Notes: generated from the letters alone by a model not told the origin. Counted from the first letter of the stretch, positions 1 to 5,723 are shown. The stretch: DNA of 6,951 nt from DATDRM01 sp035291705 (GCA_035291705.1 DATDRM010000369.1:1-6951), one strand, 5' to 3'. Numbers and translations are program-made.

Positions 1-681
1 CAAGCCCAACAAACTGGCTACGTCTGATCTGAGTTCTCCGGCGATGGCAATCGACGGTTTTACCGGCGGGAGCTGAGCAAAATTAATATCCAGCGCCGCC
101 AACAGCTCCCCAGACCAGTCCCGGGAACGCACGTCGAGCAGGAGCGTTCCAGAGCCATCGCTGGCATCGCTGGCGAACTCGCCAGTCAGCCTCCAACGTA
201 AATAGTCTTTAGGCAGGAGTACCCGCCTGACCCGCTGCCATATTTCCGGCTGTTCTTGCTGAAACCAGCGCACGGTGGCAGCCTGGAATCCGGTAGCGGC
301 TGGGCTGCCGGTCAGCTCGATCAGGCGTTCAGCGCCGACCAGCTCGATGATCTCCTTCACCTGGCGCGGGCTGCGCTGGTCCGGCCAGATCACGGCCGGG
401 GCCAGGAGCCGGTCTTGTTTGTCGAGCAAGATGGTGCCATGCATCTGCCCGCACAAGCCAATCACACCCACCTTAACCGGCCCGTCAACGCTACTCAGCG
501 CCTGGCGGACAGCCGCCTGGCAGGCCTGCCACCACTCGTCCGGATCCTGCTCAGCCTGCCCTGGTTGCGGGGTCTGGATCGGGTATTCCGCGCTGCCGCG
601 GCCTGAGATCTGCCCATTCTCCTTCACCAACAGGACCTTCAAACTCGATGTGCCCAGATCGATACCCAGCAGGTGGGTCAA
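1..681 (-). CDS. xylB: Xylulokinase (FGGY carbohydrate kinase), N-terminal 227 residues, cut by window edge
   Basis: ATP-dependent phosphorylation of D-xylulose to xylulose 5-phosphate in the cytoplasm, feeding the pentose phosphate pathway. The 227 codons seen are the first actin-like domain of an FGGY kinase. They show the phosphate-binding motif GIDLGTSSLK (residues 6-15), the substrate-site motif GLCGQMHG (75-82), IWPDQRS (98-104) and the XylB-like block LPKDYLRWRLTGEFASD (156-172). The usual family length is about 480-510 residues, so over half, including the catalytic Asp and the ATP-binding domain, lies beyond position 1. The start is TTG at 681: an in-frame TAA directly precedes it, no ATG or GTG lies nearby, and AGGTG sits 5 bases upstream. 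It begins 42 bp after the stop of the SbnI-like gene, so the two may be co-transcribed. The family is sure; xylulokinase rather than another FGGY sugar kinase is likely from the QMHG and LPKDYLR motifs. Confidence 0.92.
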   Translation of the reverse strand, partial: MTHLLGIDLGTSSLKVLLVKENGQISGRGSAEYPIQTPQPGQAEQDPDEWWQACQAAVRQALSSVDGPVKVGVIGLCGQMHGTILLDKQDRLLAPAVIWPDQRSPRQVKEIIELVGAERLIELTGSPAATGFQAATVRWFQQEQPEIWQRVRRVLLPKDYLRWRLTGEFASDASDGSGTLLLDVRSRDWSGELLAALDINFAQLPPVKPSIAIAGELRSDVASLLGL

Positions 682-687
682 TTATGC

Positions 688-719
688 ACCTGTGTACCTG
701 TCTACCTGTGTACCTTTCA
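688..719. repeat. Four tandem 8-bp units before the xylulokinase start
   Basis: On the plus strand the units read acctgtgt, acctgtct, acctgtgt, acctttca. The first three differ at one base and the fourth is diverged. A 12-base core, acctgtgtacct, therefore occurs twice at a 16-bp period. On the coding (minus) strand each unit carries AGGT, and the copy nearest the gene (AGGTG) is correctly spaced to serve as the ribosome binding site for the TTG start at 681. The array fills most of the 42-bp gap between the two genes. Confidence 0.85.
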
Positions 720-723
720 GCAC

Positions 724-1554
724 CTATTCATCAAATAAAAAAGTCGCCTCGGCATAATAGCGCACCCCCTTGTGGGCGATGCGCTCCTGGACCCAGCGCT
801 GCAATGCCTCATTTTTTTCCTCGAGCGGCTTCTCTGCCGCCAGCTCCTCCAGCGGATAATTGACGTGCAGGGCGCGCGGCGAGACTGTGAAGCGCGTAAT
901 CCCGGCTGGTAAAAGGTACCCCGCCCCAGCCAGGCTGAGCACATGTTGTATATCAAACCGGGGGAAGATCACGATCCCACTCAGGTCGGGATAGATCCCC
1001 TTCAAGCGCACCACGCTCCTTTCATTCGTGCGGTCCATAAAAGCGCGATCTTTATAGCTGTTCACCAGGGCGTTTAAGATTTCCACCCGTCTTACCAACT
1101 CTTTCACCATAGTGCAAACCGAAAAAAAGTCGCCTCTCCGCACCTGGATCGACGCCAAAGCGCAATCCCCCCACAAATCTGGCCGTTCTTCTTCTGCGCC
1201 TACCAATTTGATATCTGGCAGCTGATGGATAGCCAGAAAGAACTCTGCTGGATCTATTCCCCAAACCACATGGTTCCAGGTATACAGCTTTAATCCTGGA
1301 TGATTTGCTCTGACGATCTGCACCAAAGCATGGGGATAGCCCATCTTCTGCAGGGCGGTGGTGCGGTTGGCGCCATCCAGCACCATGTAACGCTTCGTTC
1401 CATCCTGGAGTGGAGCGACGATTGGCGGGTTGCGGAAGACCCCGCTCGCCTGCATGCGCTCAATTAATGGCGGCGTGCGCTGGTCGTCGTGCCACTCATG
1501 GATCACCAGGTCTTCGACGGGTAAAAGAGCCAGGCGCGGCAGATTCTTAAGCAT
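724..1554 (-). CDS. SbnI/SerK-like ParB-fold protein (possible free-serine kinase)
   Basis: The protein has 276 residues. The N-terminal half has the ParB/sulfiredoxin-like fold signature: a PVEDLVIHEWHD block (12-23) with Glu20, RNPPIV (41-46), and the nucleotide-site motif YMVLDGANRTTAL (56-68) followed by GYPHALVQIV. The C-terminal part has LLPAGITRF (214-222) and RALHVNYPLEEL (227-238), which resemble SbnI. SbnI of Staphylococcus (about 254 residues) and archaeal SerK phosphorylate free L-serine to O-phospho-L-serine; a Glu near position 20 matters in SbnI, as I recall. By analogy this protein may make O-phosphoserine, perhaps for cysteine synthesis, but no siderophore or cysteine gene is visible nearby. 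It could instead be a DNA-binding regulator with this fold. The ATG at 1554 has AAGGGA almost touching it, closer than usual, but the family N-terminus (LPRLALLPVEDL) supports it. A weak -10 (TAAAAT, 1579-1584) lies upstream. Confidence 0.8.
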   Translation of the reverse strand: MLKNLPRLALLPVEDLVIHEWHDDQRTPPLIERMQASGVFRNPPIVAPLQDGTKRYMVLDGANRTTALQKMGYPHALVQIVRANHPGLKLYTWNHVVWGIDPAEFFLAIHQLPDIKLVGAEEERPDLWGDCALASIQVRRGDFFSVCTMVKELVRRVEILNALVNSYKDRAFMDRTNERSVVRLKGIYPDLSGIVIFPRFDIQHVLSLAGAGYLLPAGITRFTVSPRALHVNYPLEELAAEKPLEEKNEALQRWVQERIAHKGVRYYAEATFLFDE

Positions 1555-1590
1555 TCCCTTATTTCCGATAATGCTTGTATTTTACATGAA

Positions 1591-1628
1591 ATAAGGAAGG
1601 CGGGCATTAAGCCTTTGGCCTCCCTTAT
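1591..1628 (-). terminator. Hairpin terminator downstream of degV
   Basis: On the minus strand the arms ATAAGGGAGGC and GCCTTCCTTAT pair over 11 bp with one G-U wobble. A small inner GGC/GCC stem lies in the loop, and TTATTTC follows. It begins 25 bp after the degV stop codon. The T tract is short, so termination may be partial. The stem is almost symmetric and could also act on the plus strand. Confidence 0.55.
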
Positions 1629-1652
1629 CCATGTATCGACTATCGTCCTCAG

Positions 1653-2501
1653 TCACATTCCAGCCATGAATGCCAGCCCCACCGTCCCAGGCCCAGCATG
1701 GGTGCCCACCACCGGGCTGACCTCCGAGTAAATTTTCTCCACCGGCTGGAGATGGGCGCAGCCCACGTCCAACAGCCAGCGCGCATCCTCCTCCGCGTTG
1801 GCGTGGAGGGTTGCCAGGCGCACTGGTGTCCGCCCGGCGATGCGCTCCTCGATCAACCTCACCACGCGTGCCAGCGACTTCCTGCGCGTGCGCACCCGTT
1901 CCACCGATTCGACCCGCCCGTCGCGGATCTCCAGGATCGGCTTGATGTCTAACGCCGAACCGAGGAATTTTGCCCCCCCGCCAATGCGCCCGCCGCGGTG
2001 CAGGAATTCCAGCGTGTCAACGGCGAAGATCACTCCGGTGCAGGGTCGCGACTTCAGCGCCAGGTCTTTGCACTCGGTCAGGCTGGCTCCTTCCTTCGCC
2101 GCCCTGGCCGCCACCAAGACCTGAAAGCCCATCGCCATCGCTATCGACTCCGAATCGACGATCTCGATCGGCGCCCCCGGGAACATCTCCTTGGCCTGGT
2201 TAGCTGAATCAACCGTGCCGGAAAGCTTCGGGGAGACCAGCACCGCCAGGATGTCGTACTCCATCTCCAACAGATTGCTGAACATCTCCCTGAACTTGGC
2301 CGGTGTGACTTGTGAGGTGGTGGGATGGAGCGGGTCCTTTTCCAGCCGTTCGTAGAATTGTTGGGGCTGGATATCCACCCCATCCAGCAAGGTCTCCTCT
2401 CCCCAAATTAATACCTGCGGTGCAACCCAGATCGGGTATTGTTCCAGGTATTCTCGAGGAAGCGTAGCGGTGCTATCCGTCACTACAGCAACTTTCGCCA
2501 T
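1653..2501 (-). CDS. DegV family fatty-acid-binding protein (FakB-like)
   Basis: The 282-residue length is typical for the family. DegV/FakB proteins bind one fatty acid and, in Firmicutes, present it to the kinase FakA so that it enters phospholipid as acyl phosphate. Visible motifs in order: VVTDSTATLP (6-15, N-terminal domain), PTTSQVTP (60-67, the TTS near the carboxylate site), VSPKLSGTVDSA (89-100), IVDSESIAMAMG (114-125), the long conserved block LEFLHRGGRIGGGAKFLG (164-181) with IKPIL, and the C-terminal GTHAGPGTVGLAF (266-278). The ATG at 2501 has AAGGAG about 9 bases upstream. No FakA partner is in the window. It ends before a hairpin at 1591-1628, and a second hairpin lies just upstream of its ribosome binding site. 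No convincing sigma70 promoter of its own was found. The family is certain; the exact fatty acid is unknown. Confidence 0.95.
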   Translation of the reverse strand: MAKVAVVTDSTATLPREYLEQYPIWVAPQVLIWGEETLLDGVDIQPQQFYERLEKDPLHPTTSQVTPAKFREMFSNLLEMEYDILAVLVSPKLSGTVDSANQAKEMFPGAPIEIVDSESIAMAMGFQVLVAARAAKEGASLTECKDLALKSRPCTGVIFAVDTLEFLHRGGRIGGGAKFLGSALDIKPILEIRDGRVESVERVRTRRKSLARVVRLIEERIAGRTPVRLATLHANAEEDARWLLDVGCAHLQPVEKIYSEVSPVVGTHAGPGTVGLAFMAGM

Positions 2502-2524
2502 AATTGCCCTCTCCTTCCATAATC

Positions 2525-2550
2525 AAAAAATAATTTCCCGATTGGGAATT
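2525..2550 (-). terminator. Short hairpin plus T tract between the aldo/keto reductase and degV
   Basis: Read on the minus strand, TTCCC and GGGAA pair around a 4-base loop (AATC). The stem can be extended by two A-T pairs past a bulged A, and ATTATTTTTT follows. This is the form of a weak Rho-independent terminator for the reductase gene. It ends only about 24 bp before the degV start codon, so any transcript reaching degV from upstream must pass through it. Confidence 0.5.
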
Positions 2551-2622
2551 CGTGCCTCTCTCCTGCACATAGATAACCCCCAAATTAATGGAAAGTTACA
2601 TAAATCTCCAATATGAGAAATG

Positions 2623-3594
2623 CTACTGCGACCACTTCGTCGGTGTGCGCTCCCAACGGTGGGCGCGCAGGGCGGTGTGGAGCGTTGCGGGCAGTGGACC
2701 GGCGTCGCTGGCAGCGAGGTTGCTCTCGACGTGGCGCAGCCTGCGCATCCCGGGGATGATCGTGCTGACCACCGGGTTGTTGAGAATGAAACGCAAGGCC
2801 ATCTCGGGCATGGTCATCCCCGCTGGGAGCAGGGGGGTGAGTCGTTCGGCGTGCTCTACGCTCGCCTTCAGGTTCTCTGGCACAAAATACGTGTTGCGCC
2901 AATCGCCTTGCGGCCACTTGCTGTCTAAGGTTAATGTACCGGTGAGGCTGCCTTCGTCAAAGGGCACGCGGGCGATCACAGCGACATCCATTTCCTGGCA
3001 GGCGGGGAACAGTTCGTCCTCTGGGTTTTGGTCGAAAATGTTGTAAATCACCTGCACCGCCTCGATCAATCCGCTGCGCACAGCCCGGACACCGTTCCAG
3101 GGCTCCCAGCGGTTGATACTGATCCCAACCGCGCCGATCTTACCCTCGCGGCGCAGTTCGTCCATCTTATTAACCCAACGGTCATCTTCGATCCAGCTGT
3201 CTTCCCAGGTGTGGAACTGGATCAGGTCGAGACATTCCACGCCGACATTTTTCAAACTGCGGTGGACGTAAGCCTGGATGTGGTCTGGTGGAAAGCAGTC
3301 TTCCAGAGTGAATTCGCGGCGGCTGGGCCACCTTAAATTCTTGGGCGGGATCTTCGTCGCAGTATAAAGCGTCTTGCTGGGATTCTGGCGGAGCAGTTTT
3401 CCCAGGAGTCGTTCGCTGCGACCATCTCCGTAGGCCCAGGCCGTGTCGAAGAAATTGCAGCCCAGGTCGACGGAACGTTGCAGCGACTGGAGCGACTCGG
3501 CATCGTCAGAGCCGCTCCACTCGCCCATCCCCCACATGCCATAACCAATTTCGCTGGCCATCCATCCGGTGCGTCCAAAGCGACGATAATTCAT
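2623..3594 (-). CDS. Aldo/keto reductase family oxidoreductase
   Basis: This is a 323-residue cytoplasmic NAD(P)H-dependent oxidoreductase of the (beta/alpha)8 AKR superfamily. The catalytic tetrad is visible: Asp50 and Tyr55 in FFDTAWAYG, Lys81 in YTATKIPP and His128 in LIQFHTW. N-terminal RRFGRTGWMASEIGYGMWGMG (4-24) and C-terminal IPGMRRLRHVESNLAA (280-295) match the cofactor-binding ends of the family, and GAVGISINRWEP (154-165) is the usual central strand. Length and core are complete, so it should be active; the substrate cannot be read from the sequence. The ATG at 3594 has a strong AGGAGGA 7 bases upstream. A weak -10 (TATAGT, 3633-3638) lies nearby, and a much better promoter (3855-3882) sits in the ABC relic region upstream with no terminator seen between. 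A short hairpin at 2525-2550 follows the gene. Confidence 0.95.
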   Translation of the reverse strand: MNYRRFGRTGWMASEIGYGMWGMGEWSGSDDAESLQSLQRSVDLGCNFFDTAWAYGDGRSERLLGKLLRQNPSKTLYTATKIPPKNLRWPSRREFTLEDCFPPDHIQAYVHRSLKNVGVECLDLIQFHTWEDSWIEDDRWVNKMDELRREGKIGAVGISINRWEPWNGVRAVRSGLIEAVQVIYNIFDQNPEDELFPACQEMDVAVIARVPFDEGSLTGTLTLDSKWPQGDWRNTYFVPENLKASVEHAERLTPLLPAGMTMPEMALRFILNNPVVSTIIPGMRRLRHVESNLAASDAGPLPATLHTALRAHRWERTPTKWSQ

Positions 3595-3646
3595 GTTGGA
3601 TTCCTCCTGCGTTTATGATAAATTGAAAATAAACTATACCACCTTT

Positions 3647-3766
3647 CTATTTCCCTTCACGTTTAATTGCCCACACTACCGCGATAAAGACTACCACAAT
3701 ACAACCCGTCAAGATCGCCATATCTCCCCACACGAGAGCGAAAGTCGCCTTGCCCGCTAACGAAAG
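3647..3766 (-). pseudogene. 3' remnant of an ABC-2 type permease (last membrane segment and tail)
   Basis: Thirty-nine codons, running from just after an in-frame TAG (3767-3769) to a TAG at 3647-3649, have no start codon near their beginning. They encode a short lead-in (LAGKATFALVWGDMAIL), a hydrophobic stretch GCIVVVFIAVVWA and a basic tail KREGK. That is how many ABC-2 type export permeases end: a short D/L-rich link, a last transmembrane helix, then an Arg/Lys-rich tail. The preceding 17-codon ATPase fragment ends at 3757, overlapping this one in a different frame, which points to a deletion joining the start of an ATPase gene to the end of its permease partner. The fragment is short, so the permease call rests on its hydrophobic pattern and its neighbours. 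Confidence 0.55.
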
Positions 3767-3810
3767 CTATTGAAAGTGCGCGTCAGGTTTTCGACTTGGA
3801 TAATGTTCAT
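3757..3810 (-). pseudogene. 5' remnant of an ABC transporter ATPase (17 codons)
   Basis: The ATG at 3810 has a well placed AGGAG (3818-3822, 7-base spacing) and encodes MNIIQVENLTRTFNSFR, then TAG. This is the standard opening of an ABC ATPase (M-x-x-I-x-V-x-N-L-T-x-x-F), stopping before the Walker A motif, so no ATPase remains. The next bases, in another frame, look like the end of an ABC-2 permease. The intact promoter and ribosome binding site with a truncated product suggest a fairly recent deletion. A regulatory leader peptide is the alternative, but the resemblance to an ATPase N-terminus favours a relic. Confidence 0.65.
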
Positions 3811-3854
3811 AACTTATCTCCTCAGGCTGGCGCTCAATTCAGCAATTATCCCTG

Positions 3855-3882
3855 ATTATACAAAGGGGAAAAAAGTTTTCAA
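3855..3882 (-). promoter_or_regulatory. Strong sigma70-type promoter in the ABC relic region
   Basis: On the minus strand TTGAAA (3877-3882) and TATAAT (3855-3860) are separated by 16 bp, which is 5/6 and 6/6 matches to consensus. Transcription would start near 3848 and give a leader of about 38 bases to the ATG at 3810. It once presumably drove the second ABC ATPase. With that gene deleted, the next intact gene downstream is the aldo/keto reductase at 3594. Confidence 0.7.
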
Positions 3883-3912
3883 CAAATTATCGCTAAACGG
3901 CTTGTAGGGCGG

Positions 3913-4044
3913 TTAAATGGTGAAAAAACCACTGTCACCAGGTCCAATAATCGCAATGATGTCCCCAGCAGAAACCAAGAGAGAGTCAATGTCTAATACT
4001 ACGCTCCGTCCCACCACCTTTTGCAGGTGATTAAGCTCTATCAT
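3913..4044 (-). pseudogene. 5' remnant of a second ABC transporter ATPase, broken at Walker A
   Basis: The ATG at 4044 (AGGGA about 8 bases upstream) opens 43 codons ending in TAA. The peptide starts MIELNHLQKVVG, continues SVVLDIDSLLVSAGDI and ends AIIGPGDSGFFTI. This follows an ABC ATPase nucleotide-binding domain through its first beta strands to the Walker A loop. There GPGDSG should be followed by Lys-Ser/Thr, but Phe-Phe stands instead and a stop comes three codons after Gly39. With no Walker A lysine, Q-loop, signature or Walker B, it cannot be functional. It lies in the same orientation as the second ATPase fragment, as in multi-gene ABC exporter operons. The family call is fairly firm; the transported substrate is unknown. 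Confidence 0.7.
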
Positions 4045-4065
4045 CCATTAGTTCCCTGGGTGTGA

Positions 4066-4377
4066 TTGTTCGGTTTTATTGCTATTGGGATGTCGATGAA
4101 GTGGCTGATCGAGGATCAAATCGCCGGCGGTGCAAATAGCTTAAATTGTGGGAACACCCTGCTGGTCTTATAACCTAACTTATCGGCAGATGGTATCAAC
4201 CCCAGGAACGATGGGCTAGCCTGGGAATGCACCGACTTCAAGCGAAATGGCGTCCATCCCAGTGAGATTGGACGCCAGAAAGCGGTCGTGCTCTATGATT
4301 TCTTCACCGCCGACCCGCTGGCGCCAGTCCGGTTCTCAATTGGCGGCGGGGCAGCGGAAGCTAGACTTAAACCGTGA
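4066..4377 (+). pseudogene. 3' remnant of an SGNH/GDSL hydrolase
   Basis: Read on the plus strand in one frame, this gives MSMKWLIEDQIAGG (4090-4131), then after a stop (TAA, 4171-4173) SADGINPRNDGLAWECTDF (4183-4239) and NGVHPSEIGRQKAVVLYDFF (4246-4305), ending at TGA 4375-4377. This resembles the C-terminal third of secreted SGNH hydrolases, which carry a segment like VKWLIEDQING, then WGPYLWADG, then the catalytic block D-G-x-H-P-S. Here W-G-P-Y-L-W-A-D-G has become L-stop-P-N-L-S-A-D-G, and the catalytic Asp of DGxH is Asn (AAT, 4246-4248), while the His remains (4255-4257). The reading frame is otherwise kept, so decay seems to be by point mutation plus loss of the 5' two thirds. A TGA at 4063-4065 closes the frame upstream. 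It runs tail to tail into the RRM gene, with a 3-bp gap. Confidence 0.68.
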
Positions 4378-4380
4378 TCT

Positions 4381-4719
4381 TCAGCGATCCCAATCGCGTC
4401 GCTTTTCTCCGCGGCGTTGGTCATATCGCCGACCACCACCGCCACGCGACTGGTTACCTCTGCCACCACCCCCCTCGGTGCGTGGTCGGGCTTCGTTCAC
4501 GGTCAGGGTGCGGCCAGTCAACTCGGTGCCATTCAATCCCTGAATGGCTGCCTGCGCCTCCTCGTCGGAAGGCATTTCCACGAAGCCAAAGCCACGCGAC
4601 TTACCGGTATATTTATCCTTGATCAGGGTGGCTGAGGTGACTTGGCCGAACCTTTCAAAAGCCATACGCAAGTCGTCTTCGGTGGTGTCGTACGATAAAT
4701 TGCCAACGTAAATGTTCAT
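4381..4719 (-). CDS. Single-RRM RNA-binding protein with Gly/Arg-rich tail
   Basis: The 112-residue protein carries one RNA recognition motif: RNP2 IYVGNL (3-8), RNP1 RGFGFVEM (42-49) with RNA-stacking aromatics Tyr4, Phe44 and Phe46, and the closing LTGRTLTVNEARP (67-79). Residues 80-112 form a low-complexity basic tail (GGGGRGNQSRGGGGRR and a KRRDWDR end) like RGG tails of RNA chaperones. Proteins of this build occur in cyanobacteria, Chloroflexota and some other bacteria; in cyanobacteria several are cold-induced and bind mRNA, and a similar role is inferred here. The ATG at 4719 has AGAGGAG 3-5 bases upstream, rather close. A perfect -10 (4759-4764) lies upstream, next to the stop of the lipoprotein gene. 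The stop at 4381 lies 3 bp from the end of the converging SGNH relic. No terminator was seen after it. Confidence 0.96.
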   Translation of the reverse strand: MNIYVGNLSYDTTEDDLRMAFERFGQVTSATLIKDKYTGKSRGFGFVEMPSDEEAQAAIQGLNGTELTGRTLTVNEARPRTEGGGGRGNQSRGGGGRRYDQRRGEKRRDWDR

Positions 4720-4758
4720 GTTCTCCTCTCTTGGGTTTGCCGGTTAGTGCACACCGCC

Positions 4759-4785
4759 ATTATAATCCCTTATGGTAAACTCCAA
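4759..4785 (-). promoter_or_regulatory. Likely promoter of the RRM gene
   Basis: On the minus strand a perfect -10 TATAAT lies at 4759-4764, with only a poor -35 candidate (TTGGAG, 4780-4785, 15-bp spacing). Transcription would start near 4752, leaving a leader of about 33 bases. The -35 side overlaps the last codons of the lipoprotein gene. Confidence 0.45.
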
Positions 4786-5723
4786 TAGGCAATTTCGTCA
4801 ACCCTCACCTTGAAATCTTCTGTGTTCACTGACCCAATAAAGACCCCGAATTTGCCGTCCTCGAATGCGTCGGCGCTGATTTCATCAAGCAGGTTCCCGT
4901 TGGCGAATAACGATAGGCGCTCTCCATCCAACAGCAACCCAATGCGGTTAGTCTGGTTCGAACCGGCGCGCAGGTGTTCGCTTTCTGTCCAGTCGATCAG
5001 CTTGATATGCTTTTTACCGTCCCAGATGCGCAGGGAATAGCGTCCATCGCACGAAATTCCTAATTGATATCCGATATACCCTCGCTCGCTCTGGTTGGCG
5101 CGCGCCATCAAGCCATGGTGGTCCAGCCCAGCGCATTGTCTGCTGGTAGCGGTCATCTCCAGGTAGAAATCCTCCACCTGCGCCCAGGATAGCATGAAGC
5201 CATCCCAGAAATCGGGGTTGAAGGCGACCATGATCAGCTGGCCACCATCCACATCAAAAGAGACATGGTCGTCTTCGTAGAGTGGCCAGTTCGAATCGTT
5301 GGCGAAGCTGTCTTCAAAGTCGGGATCTCCTAGGCTCGCCTTTGGATCGGTAGCCGGGATGGTAGCCGTCGCGCTGGGTGTATCGGTCGATGTCGCTTGG
5401 CTAATAGCAGACGCCGTCGGGGTGGCTGGCGATTCTGTCTCGGTTGGGGGTGGGGTGTCCGTCACTTGGGTCGGAGAACCCTCCGTTGCCGGTATGCCTG
5501 TTTCAGATGCTGAGGGAAGAGGGCCGCCGGGCGCAGTAGGGGTGAGCGTCTGGGCGATTTGCGTAAGCTGGGCGACGATCGTTTCAGCCGCGGCCGTATA
5601 GGCTGCCGGGAGATCAGCTTGGGTTGGCGTGGTTGGCGCCGATAGATTGCATGCGCCCAGCCCCAGGGTCGCCAGTAAGGTAATTGGTGTCAGAAAAATA
5701 AGTCGATTTCTCATATCTAGCAT
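4770..5723 (-). CDS. Secreted lipoprotein with Thr/Pro/Ser linker and concanavalin-like beta-sandwich domain
   Basis: The protein has 317 residues. A lipoprotein signal peptide ends in the lipobox LGAC, with Cys25 as the lipidated residue after a hydrophobic core LIFLTPITLLATLGL. Residues about 27-130 are very rich in Thr, Pro, Ser and Ala (for example TPPPTETESPATPTAS), a flexible spacer of the kind frequent in Anaerolineae surface proteins. Residues about 134-317 (FEDSFANDSNWPLYEDD onward, with GGQLIM, GYIGYQLGISCDGRYSLRIW and GKFGVFIGS) look like a jelly-roll lectin/glucanase-type domain of the LamG or DUF1080 kind; this is pattern recognition, not a proven match. Two cysteines there (Cys196, Cys225) could form a disulfide. 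No catalytic residues can be named. The start is ATG 5723 (AAGGA very close) or ATG 5714 (spacing about 11, giving the more usual MRNR n-region). A promoter candidate lies at 5853-5880. Confidence 0.88.
   Translation of the reverse strand: MLDMRNRLIFLTPITLLATLGLGACNLSAPTTPTQADLPAAYTAAAETIVAQLTQIAQTLTPTAPGGPLPSASETGIPATEGSPTQVTDTPPPTETESPATPTASAISQATSTDTPSATATIPATDPKASLGDPDFEDSFANDSNWPLYEDDHVSFDVDGGQLIMVAFNPDFWDGFMLSWAQVEDFYLEMTATSRQCAGLDHHGLMARANQSERGYIGYQLGISCDGRYSLRIWDGKKHIKLIDWTESEHLRAGSNQTNRIGLLLDGERLSLFANGNLLDEISADAFEDGKFGVFIGSVNTEDFKVRVDEIAYWSLP

Noticed and set aside
688..719. Possible CRISPR or iteron array
   Set aside because: The units are 8 bp without spacers and only four in number. 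No Cas or replication gene is nearby, so it is treated as a simple tandem repeat.
256..757. Plus-strand ORFs of 116 and 160 codons
   Set aside because: They lie antisense to the xylulokinase frame, which shows clear FGGY motifs, and their translations have no recognisable domain. They are shadows of high-GC coding DNA.
3757..3810. The 17-codon ORF as a regulatory leader peptide
   Set aside because: Its sequence matches the opening of ABC ATPases and it is followed by a permease-like tail. It has no run of one amino acid and no attenuator hairpin before the reductase.
4247..4622. Plus-strand ORFs of 98 and 82 codons over the RRM gene
   Set aside because: The RRM on the minus strand is unambiguous (RNP1 and RNP2 present). 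The plus ORFs are antisense and also out of frame with the SGNH relic.
5299..5601. Plus-strand 100-codon ORF rich in Val, Gly and Ala
   Set aside because: It is the reverse complement of the Thr/Pro/Ser linker of the lipoprotein. Its repetitive composition follows from that and it shows no domain.
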